Of a stretch of 64,000 bases of DNA, positions 1-10,720 are shown in pieces (the stretch's first letter is position 1; every line of letters starts with the position of its first letter). The DNA lies in the NCBI GenBank assembly GCA_024235015.1, contig JACKNG010000006.1, positions 62,001 to 126,000 on the forward strand. The letters are read 5' to 3'. The DNA comes from Gammaproteobacteria bacterium. GTDB taxonomy: Bacteria; Pseudomonadota; Gammaproteobacteria; Ga0077536. Both the position numbers and the translations under genes were made by a program. The notes below the pieces were generated by a model that searched no databases, was not told where the DNA came from, and saw only the letters and a list, made by a program, of their open reading frames with translations.

Positions 1-246
1 ACGGCCCGCGGCGAAGTCCGCGGCGAGATCCGGCCAGGTGAACGGCACCCATTCGATGGCGTAGCCGCGCGCGGCGGCGAAGGCCTCGGCGAGGTCGATG
101 TCGAAACCCTGCAGGACGCCGTCGGCGCGGCGCGAGAACGGTGCATAGTCGCCCGAGGTGCCGATGTGCAGCACGCGCGGGGCCGGTTCGGCGGCGACCA
201 CGCAGGTCGCTGCCAGGGCCAGCAGGACGGCAAGCAGACCACGCAC
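1..246 (-). CDS. PheC-like periplasmic substrate-binding protein, partial (N-terminal 82 residues)
   Basis: This gene runs off the left edge of the window; only its N-terminus is present. Reading from a GTG at 246, the product opens with a signal peptide (a leucine/alanine-rich core ending in VVAA) followed by a mature start containing IGTSGDYAPFS, GFDIDLAEAFA and TWPDLAADF. These are the opening motifs of the family-3 solute-binding fold, and the GTSGDYAPF version is typical of cyclohexadienyl (arogenate/prephenate) dehydratase PheC and close amino-acid binding proteins. It would act in the periplasm, either in phenylalanine synthesis or in ligand binding. It lies 47 bp downstream of uvrA on the same strand. 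The split between enzyme and transporter component cannot be decided without the missing C-terminus. Confidence 0.6.
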   Translation of the reverse strand, partial: MRGLLAVLLALAATCVVAAEPAPRVLHIGTSGDYAPFSRRADGVLQGFDIDLAEAFAAARGYAIEWVPFTWPDLAADFAAGR

Positions 247-293
247 GACCGGCGCCCTGCGCAGCCGCCCGCGGCCGCCGCCCGCGCCGCGCC

Positions 294-3143
<2,850 letters not shown>

Positions 3144-3226
3144 GGAACGCGCTGAGTGAGGATGAGTGAGGAGTCGATCGCGCGTGTCGGCCGTTGCCGA
3201 CTGGCGCGTGAAAAGTGCAAACGAGT

Positions 3227-3256
3227 ACTATACGGCGTTTTTTCGCCGCCCCTCAA
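3227..3256 (-). promoter_or_regulatory. Putative sigma-70 promoter of uvrA
   Basis: On the minus strand TTGAGG (3256-3251) is followed after 18 bases by TATAGT (3232-3227), a good -35/-10 pair about 85 bases upstream of the uvrA start. The surrounding 60 bases are the most AT-rich stretch of this intergenic region. Confidence 0.45.
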
Positions 3257-3286
3257 ACGCTTTCACACGTGTCGACCGAACTCGCC

Positions 3287-4462
3287 ATGAACGCCCAGGA
3301 GAAGCGCAGCGCGCTGGTGCTCGCGCTGGTGTTCTTCATGCGCATGCTGGGCCTGTTCATGCTGATCCCGGTGCTGGCCCTGTACGCCGAGCGCCTGCCC
3401 GGCGCCACCCCTTTCCTCATCGGCGTCGCCATCGGCATCTACGGCCTCACCCAGGCCGGCTTCCAGATCCCGCTCGGCAGCCTGTCCGACCGCGTCGGGC
3501 GGCGCCCGGTGATCGTGGCCGGCCTGTGCCTGTTCGCCATCGGTGCGCTGATTGCCGCCGCCGCCAAGACCATCTGGCCGGTCATCGTCGGCCGCGCGGT
3601 GCAGGGCGCCGGCGCGGTGTCCGGCGCGACGCTCGCGCTCGCGGCCGATCTCTCGCGCGAGAGCCAGCGCACCAAGGTCATGGCCATCATCGGCATCAGC
3701 ATCGGCGGCGCCTTCTCGGTGGCCTTCGTCGTCGGCCCGGTGCTGAACGGCCTGTTCGGCCTCGGCGGGCTGTTCCTGGCCTCGGGCGCGCTCGCCCTGC
3801 TCGCCATCGCCGTCCTCGTCGCCGGCCTGCCGCGGGCGCCGGCGCCGGCCCGCGGCAGCGCCGTACCCTCGCTGCTGGAAACCCTCACCGAGCCCGACCT
3901 GCGCGTGCTCTACCTCGGCGTGCTGACCCTGCACCTGGTACTCGCGGCGAGCTTCGTTGCCATCCCGGTGACCCTGCGCGAGGGGCTGGGCCTCGATGCC
4001 GCCCGCCATTACACCGTCTACCTGCCGGTACTGGCGGTGTCGATCCTGCTGGTCGGGCCGCTGATCATGCTGTCGTCTCGGCGCGGGCTGGCGCGGACCC
4101 TGTTCTACGGCTCGATCGGCGGCCTCGCCGCCGCCGAACTGCTGCTGTGGCTGTGGTGGGACAGCCGGCCCGGCATCTATGCCGCGCTCACCCTCTACTT
4201 CGTCGCCTTCAACTTCCTCGAGGCCTCGCTGCCCGGTTTCATCTCGCGCGCCGCGCCGGCCAGCGGCAAGGGCGCGGCGCTGGGCGCCTACTCGACCTTC
4301 CAGTTCATCGGCGTCTTCCTCGGCGGGCTGTGCGGCGGCAGCGTCGCCGGCGCCTGGGGTTATGCCGCGGTGCCGCTGGTCTGCGCCGCCATCGGCCTGG
4401 CCTGGCTGGTGATGAGCCTCAACGTGCCGGCGACGGCGCTGGTCCGCCCGGCGCGCCACTGA
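3287..4462 (+). CDS. MFS transporter of the uvrA-ssb locus
   Basis: A 391-residue integral membrane protein of the major facilitator superfamily, probably a drug or metabolite exporter of the inner membrane. It begins with FFMRMLGLFMLIPVLALYA as TM1, has the loop 2-3 motif GSLSDRVGRRP typical of MFS carriers, and about twelve hydrophobic segments. It lacks the C-terminal YAM extension of E. coli YajR. An upstream in-frame ATG at 3215 would add 24 residues that do not look like membrane protein, so the ATG at 3287 was chosen. The gene sits between uvrA and ssb, as its relatives do in Pseudomonas. The substrate is unknown, and nothing links it functionally to DNA repair beyond position. Confidence 0.85.
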   Translation: MNAQEKRSALVLALVFFMRMLGLFMLIPVLALYAERLPGATPFLIGVAIGIYGLTQAGFQIPLGSLSDRVGRRPVIVAGLCLFAIGALIAAAAKTIWPVIVGRAVQGAGAVSGATLALAADLSRESQRTKVMAIIGISIGGAFSVAFVVGPVLNGLFGLGGLFLASGALALLAIAVLVAGLPRAPAPARGSAVPSLLETLTEPDLRVLYLGVLTLHLVLAASFVAIPVTLREGLGLDAARHYTVYLPVLAVSILLVGPLIMLSSRRGLARTLFYGSIGGLAAAELLLWLWWDSRPGIYAALTLYFVAFNFLEASLPGFISRAAPASGKGAALGAYSTFQFIGVFLGGLCGGSVAGAWGYAAVPLVCAAIGLAWLVMSLNVPATALVRPARH

Positions 4463-4466
4463 CCCC

Positions 4467-4495
4467 CTGTCGCGGGGCCTGCTTCCGGATAGAAT
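4467..4495 (+). promoter_or_regulatory. Possible ssb promoter
   Basis: TAGAAT at 4490-4495 in the context GGATAGAATCGG resembles a -10 box and lies about 70 bases before the ssb start. A weak -35 (CTGTCG, 4467-4472) sits 17 bases upstream. The -35 match is poor, so this is tentative. Confidence 0.3.
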
Positions 4496-4564
4496 CGGGC
4501 GCCGTAGACCCACGAACGACCGACCCACGGACGGGTTCATCAACCACAAAAGGGAGAATGCGCG

Positions 4565-5062
4565 ATGGCACGTGGCCTGAACAAAGTCATGCTGATTGGA
4601 AACCTGGGCGCGGACCCGGAGGTCCGCTACACGGCCGGCGGCAGCGCGGTGGCCAACGTCCGCCTGGCCACGGCCGAGGCCTGGCGCGACCGCGACAGCG
4701 GCGAGCAGCAGGAACGCACCGAGTGGCACCGCGTGGTGTTCTTCGGACGCCTGGCGGAGATCGTCAACGAGTACCTGCGCAAGGGCTCGCAGGTCTACGT
4801 CGAAGGCCGCCTGCAGACGCGCAAGTGGCAGGATCGCGATGGCAACGAGCGCTACACCACCGAGATCGTCGCCAACGAGATGCAGATGCTGGGTGGCCGC
4901 GGCGGCGCTGGCGGGAGCGACAGTGGCGGTGGCGGTGGCGGTGGCAGTGGCAGCCGCGGCGGTGGCGGCGGCGCGCCGCCGGGCGGGCGCGCGCCGAGCC
5001 GCGACGGTGGCGACATGGATGAACCGCCGATGGGCGACTTCGACGACGACATCCCGTTCTGA
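4565..5062 (+). CDS. ssb: Single-stranded DNA-binding protein
   Basis: SSB coats single-stranded DNA during replication, recombination and repair and recruits partner proteins through its acidic tail. The 165-residue product has the OB-fold in the first ~112 residues (MARGLNKVMLIGNLGADPE, then EWHRVVFFGRLAEI and VYVEGRLQTRKW). A glycine-rich disordered linker follows, then the conserved acidic tip DDDIPF. The linker is encoded by repeated glycine codons around 4920-4985. A good ribosome binding site, AGGGAGA, lies just upstream. The length is near the 178 residues of the E. coli protein. Confidence 0.97.
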   Translation: MARGLNKVMLIGNLGADPEVRYTAGGSAVANVRLATAEAWRDRDSGEQQERTEWHRVVFFGRLAEIVNEYLRKGSQVYVEGRLQTRKWQDRDGNERYTTEIVANEMQMLGGRGGAGGSDSGGGGGGGSGSRGGGGGAPPGGRAPSRDGGDMDEPPMGDFDDDIPF

Positions 5063-5078
5063 ACCCCGCCCGCTACCC

Positions 5079-5110
5079 GCACGCCCGGTCGGTCATGGCG
5101 CCGGGCGTGC
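5079..5110. terminator. Hairpin between convergent ssb and pyk
   Basis: GCACGCCCGG (5079-5088) and CCGGGCGTGC (5101-5110) form a perfect 10-bp stem with a 12-base loop, placed between the 3' ends of ssb and pyk. There is no T-run on either side, so it may stop transcription weakly or only protect mRNA ends. Confidence 0.4.
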
Positions 5111-5155
5111 CCCCGCGGCGGTGCGCTGCCGGCGGCTTCGTCCGGCGGGCCCGCG

Positions 5156-6610
5156 CTAGACCTGCAACAGCGTGATCGACGGCGAGTTGAGCGCCGGGTC
5201 GGCATGGAAGCCGCGCACCATGACGACGAACTCGCCATCAGCGGCCAGGCCCAGGTCGCGCGCCGCGCGGCGCGCGATGTGATTCGGGTTCTCGCTGCCC
5301 ACCGCCTCGACGTAGTGCGGGATCATGCCCCACATCAGGTTCATGCGCCGGCAGGTGCGCGGATCCTTCGAGATCGCGACGACCGGCGCCGCCGGCCGCG
5401 CCGCGCTGATCGTCGCCGCCGTCATGCCTTGCGAGGAAATCACGATCACGGCGCGTGCACGCACGTCGCCGACCAGCTGCGCGGCGGCGTCGGCGATGGC
5501 GTCGCCGAACGGCTTGATCTCGCCGTCGGCAGCGCCGCGGCTGGAGACGAAGTCGAGACCGGTGTGCCAGTGGTAGCTTTCGGTCTGGCGCGCCACGCGA
5601 TCCATCATGCGCACGGCCTCGACCGGGAAGGCCCCGACCGCCGACTCCCCCGACAGCATGACCGCGTCGGCGCCGCTGGCGACGGCAAAGGAGACGTCGG
5701 AAACCTCGGCGCGGGTCGGCCGTGCCGCGGTGATCATCGATTCCAGCATCTGGGTGGCGACGATGACCGGCTTGTTCATGGCCCGTGCCCGCGTCACCAG
5801 CTGGGCCTGCGCCAGCGGCACCTGCTCGGGATTGAGTTCGACGCCGAGATCGCCGCGCGCGACCATGATGCCGTCGGCCTCGGCGATGATGGCCTCGCTG
5901 TTGTCCAACGCCTCGGGCTTCTCGATCTTGGCGATGATCCCCACCGCCATCGGCGCGGCATCGGTCAACGCGCGCAGCTCGCGGATGTCGTCGGCGCTGC
6001 GCACGAACGACAGGGCGAGGAAATCGACCCCGGCGTCGAGGGCGAAGGCGGCGTCGGCGCGGTCCTTGGCGGTCAGCGACGGCGCCGAGACCTCGGAGTC
6101 GGGCAGGTTGATGCCCTTGTGGTCACCCACCTTGCCGCCGGCGACGACGCGGCAGCGCACGGTGTCGCCCTCGATGGCGAGGACGCTGAGTTCGGCCGCA
6201 CCGTCGTTGAGCAGCACGCGGTGGCCGACGGCGACGTCGCGCGGCAGCGCGGCGTACTGCGAGGGGATCAGGCCGGCGTCACCGGGCACGTCGGCGGTGG
6301 TGATGACGACCTCGCTGCCGGCGACCAGTTCGACCGCGCCGGCGGTGAACTTGCCGGTGCGGATCTTGGGCCCGCAGAGATCGGCGAGGATGGCCGTGGC
6401 AGTGCCGAGCTCGGCGGCGACTTCGCGGATCATGTCGATGGCCTGGCCGTGGCCAGCGTGGCTGCCGTGCGACATGTTGACGCGGAACACGTTGACCCCG
6501 GTCTCGATGAGGGTGCGGATCATCGCGGGGGTGCCGCAGGCGGGACCGACCGTCGCCACGATCTTGGTGCGGCGATACTTGAGCAGGTCGACTTCGGTTA
6601 CGATCGGCAT
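5156..6610 (-). CDS. pyk: Pyruvate kinase
   Basis: Catalyses phosphoenolpyruvate + ADP to pyruvate + ATP, the last step of glycolysis, in the cytosol. The 484-residue protein has the standard length and order: YRRTKIVATVGPACG at the N-terminus, NVFRVNMSHG, the DLCGPKIRTG loop, KGINLPD in the B domain, IAKIEKPEALDN with the catalytic lysine, MVARGDLGVELN, and the PVIVATQMLESMI / PTRAEVSDV pair. A C-terminal regulatory domain follows. The ATG at 6610 is preferred over one 16 codons upstream because it directly precedes the conserved MPIVTEVDLLKYRRTK. A second, structurally unusual pyruvate kinase lies at 48620-50422. Confidence 0.96.
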   Translation of the reverse strand: MPIVTEVDLLKYRRTKIVATVGPACGTPAMIRTLIETGVNVFRVNMSHGSHAGHGQAIDMIREVAAELGTATAILADLCGPKIRTGKFTAGAVELVAGSEVVITTADVPGDAGLIPSQYAALPRDVAVGHRVLLNDGAAELSVLAIEGDTVRCRVVAGGKVGDHKGINLPDSEVSAPSLTAKDRADAAFALDAGVDFLALSFVRSADDIRELRALTDAAPMAVGIIAKIEKPEALDNSEAIIAEADGIMVARGDLGVELNPEQVPLAQAQLVTRARAMNKPVIVATQMLESMITAARPTRAEVSDVSFAVASGADAVMLSGESAVGAFPVEAVRMMDRVARQTESYHWHTGLDFVSSRGAADGEIKPFGDAIADAAAQLVGDVRARAVIVISSQGMTAATISAARPAAPVVAISKDPRTCRRMNLMWGMIPHYVEAVGSENPNHIARRAARDLGLAADGEFVVMVRGFHADPALNSPSITLLQV

Positions 6611-6679
6611 CGCGGCTGGCCCTTGTTCGCCGGGGAAAAGCGCCGCCGAGTATCGCACAAAGCAGTTTCGCCCAGACTC

Positions 6680-6825
6680 GGGAAGGTCTGAACAAGTGAG
6701 CGAGCATGCCCGGGGGCAAGGCGCGCGTCGACCGAGAAGCGCAGTTTATGTCCGAATAGATGAGCATCGCAGAGCGACGTGCAATGCAGTCCGCGGGCGG
6801 CGCAGCCACTTGTTCAAACCTTCCC
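6680..6825. repeat. Inverted repeat, 19-bp arms, about 108-bp interior (MITE/REP-like)
   Basis: The left arm 6680-6698 (GGGAAGGTCTGAACAAGTG) and the reverse complement of 6807-6825 match at 18 of 19 positions. The element fills most of the space between pyk and the divergent MFS gene. The interior has a short hairpin (TCGC-AGA-GCGA) and is richer in A and T than its surroundings. No target-site duplication or transposase was seen. Confidence 0.6.
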
Positions 6826-6844
6826 GTGCCGTGATCCTCCCGAC

Positions 6845-8161
6845 GTGCGCCAGTCCGGCCTGATCCACTCGCGCCGTTTCGCGCCACTGTTCCTGACCCA
6901 GTTCCTGGGCGCGTTCAACGACAACGTGTTCCGCTTCGCGCTGGTGATCTTCGTCACCTTCACCGTCGCCGAGCGCACCGGTCTCGACACCCGCGTGCTG
7001 GTGGTGCTCACCGGCGCCATCTTCATCCTGCCGTTCTTCCTGTTCTCGGCCTTTGCCGGCCAGGTCGCCGACAAGTACGAGAAGGCGGCGCTGATCCGCC
7101 ACGTCAAGACCGCCGAGATCGTCGTCATGGGCCTCGGCGCGCTCGGCTTCTGGCTCGAGAGCTATCCCTTCCTGCTCGCCGTGCTGTTCCTGATGGGCCT
7201 GCAGTCCACCTTCTTCGGTCCGCTCAAGTACAGCGTGCTGCCCCAGCACCTCGCACCCGACGAACTGACCGGCGGCAACGGCCTCATCCAGCTCGGCACC
7301 TACGTCGCCATCCTCACCGGCGGCCTGTGCGGCGGCCTGCTCGCCAGCCTCGGCCACGATGCGCCGCTCGCCATCGTCGCCGCGGTGGTCGGCATCGCGC
7401 TGCTCGGCCGCACCGCCGCCGCGTTCATTCCACCGGCGCCGGCCAACGATCCGCGGCTGCAGGTCGACCGCAACATCGCGCGTTCGACCTGGACCATCCT
7501 TGCCGAGAGCACGCGCGATCGCCCGCTGTTCGTGCTCATCGTGCTGATCTCGATGTTCTGGTTCATCGGCGCCACCTACCTCAGCGTGGTGCCGACCTAC
7601 GGCAAGGTGCTGCTCGGCGCCGACGAGCAGGCGGTGACCCTGCTCAACGCCGCGTTCACCGTCGGCATCGGCATTGGTTCGCTGGCCTGCGAGCGGCTCT
7701 CGCGCGGGCGCATCGAACTCGGCATCGTGCCTTTCGCGGCGCTCGGCATCACGCTCGCCTCGCTCGACGTGTGGCTGGCCGGCACGCCGCCGGCGCCGGC
7801 CGGTGTGCTGACCCCGGCGCTGTTCTTCTCAAGCCCCCACGCCCTGCGGCTGTTCGTCGACCTCGCCGTGATCGGCGCCTGCGGCGCACTCTACATCGTG
7901 CCGCTGTATGCCGCGCTGCAGGCGCGCAGCGATCCGCAATGGGTGTCGCGCATGCTCGCGGCACTGAACATCGTCGATGCCCTGTTCATGGTGTTGTCGG
8001 CAGCGTTCACGGTCGCGCTGTACGAGCTCGGGGTGGGCGTTCCGGGCGTATTCGGCGTGGTCGGCCTGCTCAACCTCGGCGTGTTGATCGCGGCGACGGC
8101 CGGCATGCCGGAATTCCGCGCGCGCGCCCGGGCGCTGCTCGGACGCAGCGCCGCGGGCTGA
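6845..8161 (+). CDS. MFS transporter related to the LplT lysophospholipid flippase
   Basis: A 438-residue multi-spanning inner-membrane protein. Its N-terminus, FLTQFLGAFNDNVFRFALV, is the signature opening of the LplT branch of the MFS, where homologues flip lysophospholipids for re-acylation by Aas; many bacteria carry it fused to an acyltransferase. Here the protein ends after the twelve-helix transporter, with no acyltransferase domain and no aas gene adjacent. The GTG at 6845 (VRQSGLIHSRRFAPLF) was chosen because the 22 codons upstream lie inside the inverted repeat at 6680-6825 and look non-coding. It is convergent with lon, leaving only 4 bp between stop codons. The substrate is inferred from family only. 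Confidence 0.75.
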   Translation: MRQSGLIHSRRFAPLFLTQFLGAFNDNVFRFALVIFVTFTVAERTGLDTRVLVVLTGAIFILPFFLFSAFAGQVADKYEKAALIRHVKTAEIVVMGLGALGFWLESYPFLLAVLFLMGLQSTFFGPLKYSVLPQHLAPDELTGGNGLIQLGTYVAILTGGLCGGLLASLGHDAPLAIVAAVVGIALLGRTAAAFIPPAPANDPRLQVDRNIARSTWTILAESTRDRPLFVLIVLISMFWFIGATYLSVVPTYGKVLLGADEQAVTLLNAAFTVGIGIGSLACERLSRGRIELGIVPFAALGITLASLDVWLAGTPPAPAGVLTPALFFSSPHALRLFVDLAVIGACGALYIVPLYAALQARSDPQWVSRMLAALNIVDALFMVLSAAFTVALYELGVGVPGVFGVVGLLNLGVLIAATAGMPEFRARARALLGRSAAG

Positions 8162-8165
8162 GGCC

Positions 8166-10565
8166 TCAATCGAAGGCGATCCGCACGACCTCGGCAAAAT
8201 CCGCCACGAAGTGCACCGTCATACCCTGGTGGATGTAGGCCGGCAGCTCGGCGAATTCGCCCTTCACCGCTGCCGGCAGGATGATCTCGCGCACCCCGGC
8301 ACGTCGCGCCGCGATGATCTTCTCGCGGATGCCGCCGACCGCGAGCACGCGCCCGGTCAGGGTCAGCTCGCCGGTCATGGCGATGGCGCGTTTCGGCTTC
8401 GCGCCGCGCGCGAGCGACAACAGCGCGGTGGCCATGGTGATGCCCGCGCTGGGACCGTCCTTCGGGGTCGCACCCTCGGGGACGTGGAGGTGCACGAAGG
8501 CCTCGTCGAAGAAGTCCGCGGCGCCGCCGTAGTCGCCGAGGTGCGCGGCCACGTGGCTGTAGGCGATCTCGGCCGATTCGCGCATCACCTCGCCGAGCTG
8601 GCCGGTGAGCTTGAAGCCGCGGTTCTTGCTGTGGACCACGGTCGCCTCGACGTCCAGGGTGGCGCCGCCGAGCGCGGTCCAGGCCAGCCCGGTGACGATG
8701 CCGAGCCCGCGGTTCGGCGTCTGCTTGCGAAACGGCGGGTGGCCGAGGAAGTCGGCGAGGTTGGCCGTGGTCACGCTGAGGCCCTTTGCGCCGCCCTCGC
8801 CGCGCAGGGTGCGGATGGCGGCCTTGCGCGCGATCCGCCCGAGCAGCTTCTCGAGGTTGCGCACCCCGGCCTCGCGCGCGTAGTTCTCGGCAATGGCCTT
8901 CATGGCCGCGGCGTTGATGCGCACGTCGCCGGCGGCGAGGCCGGCGCGCGCGCGCTGCTTGGGCCACAGGTAGCGCGAGCCGATGGTGACCTTCTCGGCG
9001 GTGAGGTAACCGGACAGCCGGATGACCTCCATGCGATCGAGCAGCGGGCGCGGGATCGAATCGAGTTGGTTGGCGGTACACACGAACAGCACCTTGGACA
9101 GGTCCATGCGCACGTCGAGGTAATGGTCGAGAAACCCCGTGTTCTGTTCCGGGTCCAGCACCTCGAGCAGGGCCGCGGCGGGATCGCCCTGGTAGGAGGC
9201 ACCGACCTTGTCGATCTCGTCGAGCATGATGACCGGGTTCATGGTGCCGGCTTCGCGCACGGCCTGCACGAACTTGCCCGGCATGGCGCCGATGTAGGTA
9301 CGCCGATGGCCCTTGATCTCGGCCTCGTCGCGCATGCCGCCGACGCTGAAGCGGTAGAAGCGGCGGCCCAGGGCATTCGCCACCGATTGGCCGATGGACG
9401 TCTTGCCGACCCCGGGCGGGCCGACCAGCAGCAGGATGGAGCCGGCGATCTCGCCGCGCAGCTTGCCCACGCCGATGAACTCGATGATGCGTTCCTTGAC
9501 GTCCTCGAGGCCGGCATGGTCGCGGTCGAGCACCTTGCGCGCATGGTCGAGGTCGACGTTGTCGGGCGAGGTCACCCCCCACGGCAGGTCGGTCAGCGCA
9601 TCGAGATAGTTGCGCGTCACGCCGTACTCGGGCGAACCCGGTTCGAGCACGGCGAACTTGTCCATCTCGGCCTCGATACGGCGACGCGCGTCCTCGGGCA
9701 CGCTGCGCCCGTCGAGCCGGTCGCGGTAGCGCTCGAGTTCGACCGTCTTGTCGTCCTTGGAGATGCCGAGCTCCTTCTGGATCTGCTTGAGCTGTTCACG
9801 CAGGAAGAACTCGCGCTGCTGTTCGGAAATGCGCTCCTCGACCCGCTTGCGGATCTCGCTCTGCAGGCCAGCGACCTCGAGCTCGTGCTGGATCAACAGC
9901 AGCACCTTCTCCATGCGGCGCAGCAGCGGCACCGTCTCCAGCACCTCCTGGAGCTGCTCGGCGTCGGCACTGGTCATGGCCGCGGCGAAGTCGGCCAGCG
10001 GCGAGGCGTTGTCCGGGGTGAAACGATCGAGGAAGGCCTTCAGGCTTTCCTTGTACAGCGGGTTGAGCGGCAACAGCTCCTTGATCTTGTTGATGATGGC
10101 GAGCGCGTAGGCGCGCACTTCCTTGCCCTGATCCGGGGCCACACGGGGGTACTCGGCATGGGCGACGAAGGGGCGCTCGGTCTTGATCCAGCTCTTGATG
10201 CGAAAGCGCTCGATACCCTCGGCGATGAACTGGATGCGCCCGTCCTCGCGCATCGGGTGATGCACGCGCGCGACCGTACCCCACACGGCGAAGTCCTCGG
10301 GCCGGGGCACGTCGATCTCGGCCGGGTGGCGGCTGTAGACCAGGCCGACCAGCTTGTGCGGGGTGTTGCCGACGCGTTCGATGGTTTCGCGCCACGGCTC
10401 GTCCTCGATGACCAGCGGCATGGTCTGCGCCGGGAAATAGGGGCGCGCGCGCAGCGGCAGCACCAGGAGTTGTTCGGGCAGGACGTCGCGGGCGAGGGCG
10501 GGAACCCGCGCCGTCGCCTCACCATCGTCGTGCGGAAGGATGATCTGGGGTTGTTCTTCGTTCAT
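8166..10565 (-). CDS. lon: ATP-dependent Lon protease
   Basis: Lon unfolds and degrades misfolded and regulatory proteins in the cytosol as a hexameric ring. The 799-residue protein contains an N-terminal substrate-binding LAN domain (LPEQLLVLPLRARPYFPAQ), a helical region (EQQREFFLREQLKQIQKELG), a Walker A GPPGVGKTS near residue 375, Walker B (PVIMLDEIDKVG), and the S16 protease domain. The catalytic serine is in PKDGPSAGITM (about Ser706) and the lysine in REKIIAARRAG (about Lys749), with the 43-residue spacing of E. coli Lon. The N-terminal wording is closer to the second Lon of pseudomonads (AsrA type) than to the classical heat-shock Lon. The ATG at 10565 was chosen because the 38 upstream codons are Arg/Pro-rich and unlike Lon. 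Confidence 0.95.
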   Translation of the reverse strand: MNEEQPQIILPHDDGEATARVPALARDVLPEQLLVLPLRARPYFPAQTMPLVIEDEPWRETIERVGNTPHKLVGLVYSRHPAEIDVPRPEDFAVWGTVARVHHPMREDGRIQFIAEGIERFRIKSWIKTERPFVAHAEYPRVAPDQGKEVRAYALAIINKIKELLPLNPLYKESLKAFLDRFTPDNASPLADFAAAMTSADAEQLQEVLETVPLLRRMEKVLLLIQHELEVAGLQSEIRKRVEERISEQQREFFLREQLKQIQKELGISKDDKTVELERYRDRLDGRSVPEDARRRIEAEMDKFAVLEPGSPEYGVTRNYLDALTDLPWGVTSPDNVDLDHARKVLDRDHAGLEDVKERIIEFIGVGKLRGEIAGSILLLVGPPGVGKTSIGQSVANALGRRFYRFSVGGMRDEAEIKGHRRTYIGAMPGKFVQAVREAGTMNPVIMLDEIDKVGASYQGDPAAALLEVLDPEQNTGFLDHYLDVRMDLSKVLFVCTANQLDSIPRPLLDRMEVIRLSGYLTAEKVTIGSRYLWPKQRARAGLAAGDVRINAAAMKAIAENYAREAGVRNLEKLLGRIARKAAIRTLRGEGGAKGLSVTTANLADFLGHPPFRKQTPNRGLGIVTGLAWTALGGATLDVEATVVHSKNRGFKLTGQLGEVMRESAEIAYSHVAAHLGDYGGAADFFDEAFVHLHVPEGATPKDGPSAGITMATALLSLARGAKPKRAIAMTGELTLTGRVLAVGGIREKIIAARRAGVREIILPAAVKGEFAELPAYIHQGMTVHFVADFAEVVRIAFD

Positions 10566-10720
10566 GTCCCGTCGTCGTTCGTGCCGGCATGGAGCGGCCC
10601 ACGCTACGACGCGACCGCCGCTTCGAGATGAGGGTCGGGCGGGGAAATTCAAGGAAGCTCGATCCGCGAAAGCGGGCACGCGCGGCCCGCGCGTGGTCGC
10701 GGAATCGGCGCCCGCCGCGC

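Noticed and set aside
3144..3286. LexA box upstream of uvrA
   Set aside because: No CTGT-N8-ACAG or related dyad was found; the ACTATA element is better explained as a -10 box.
4918..4990. Possible CRISPR-like short repeats
   Set aside because: The repeats are in-frame glycine codons in ssb without spacers.
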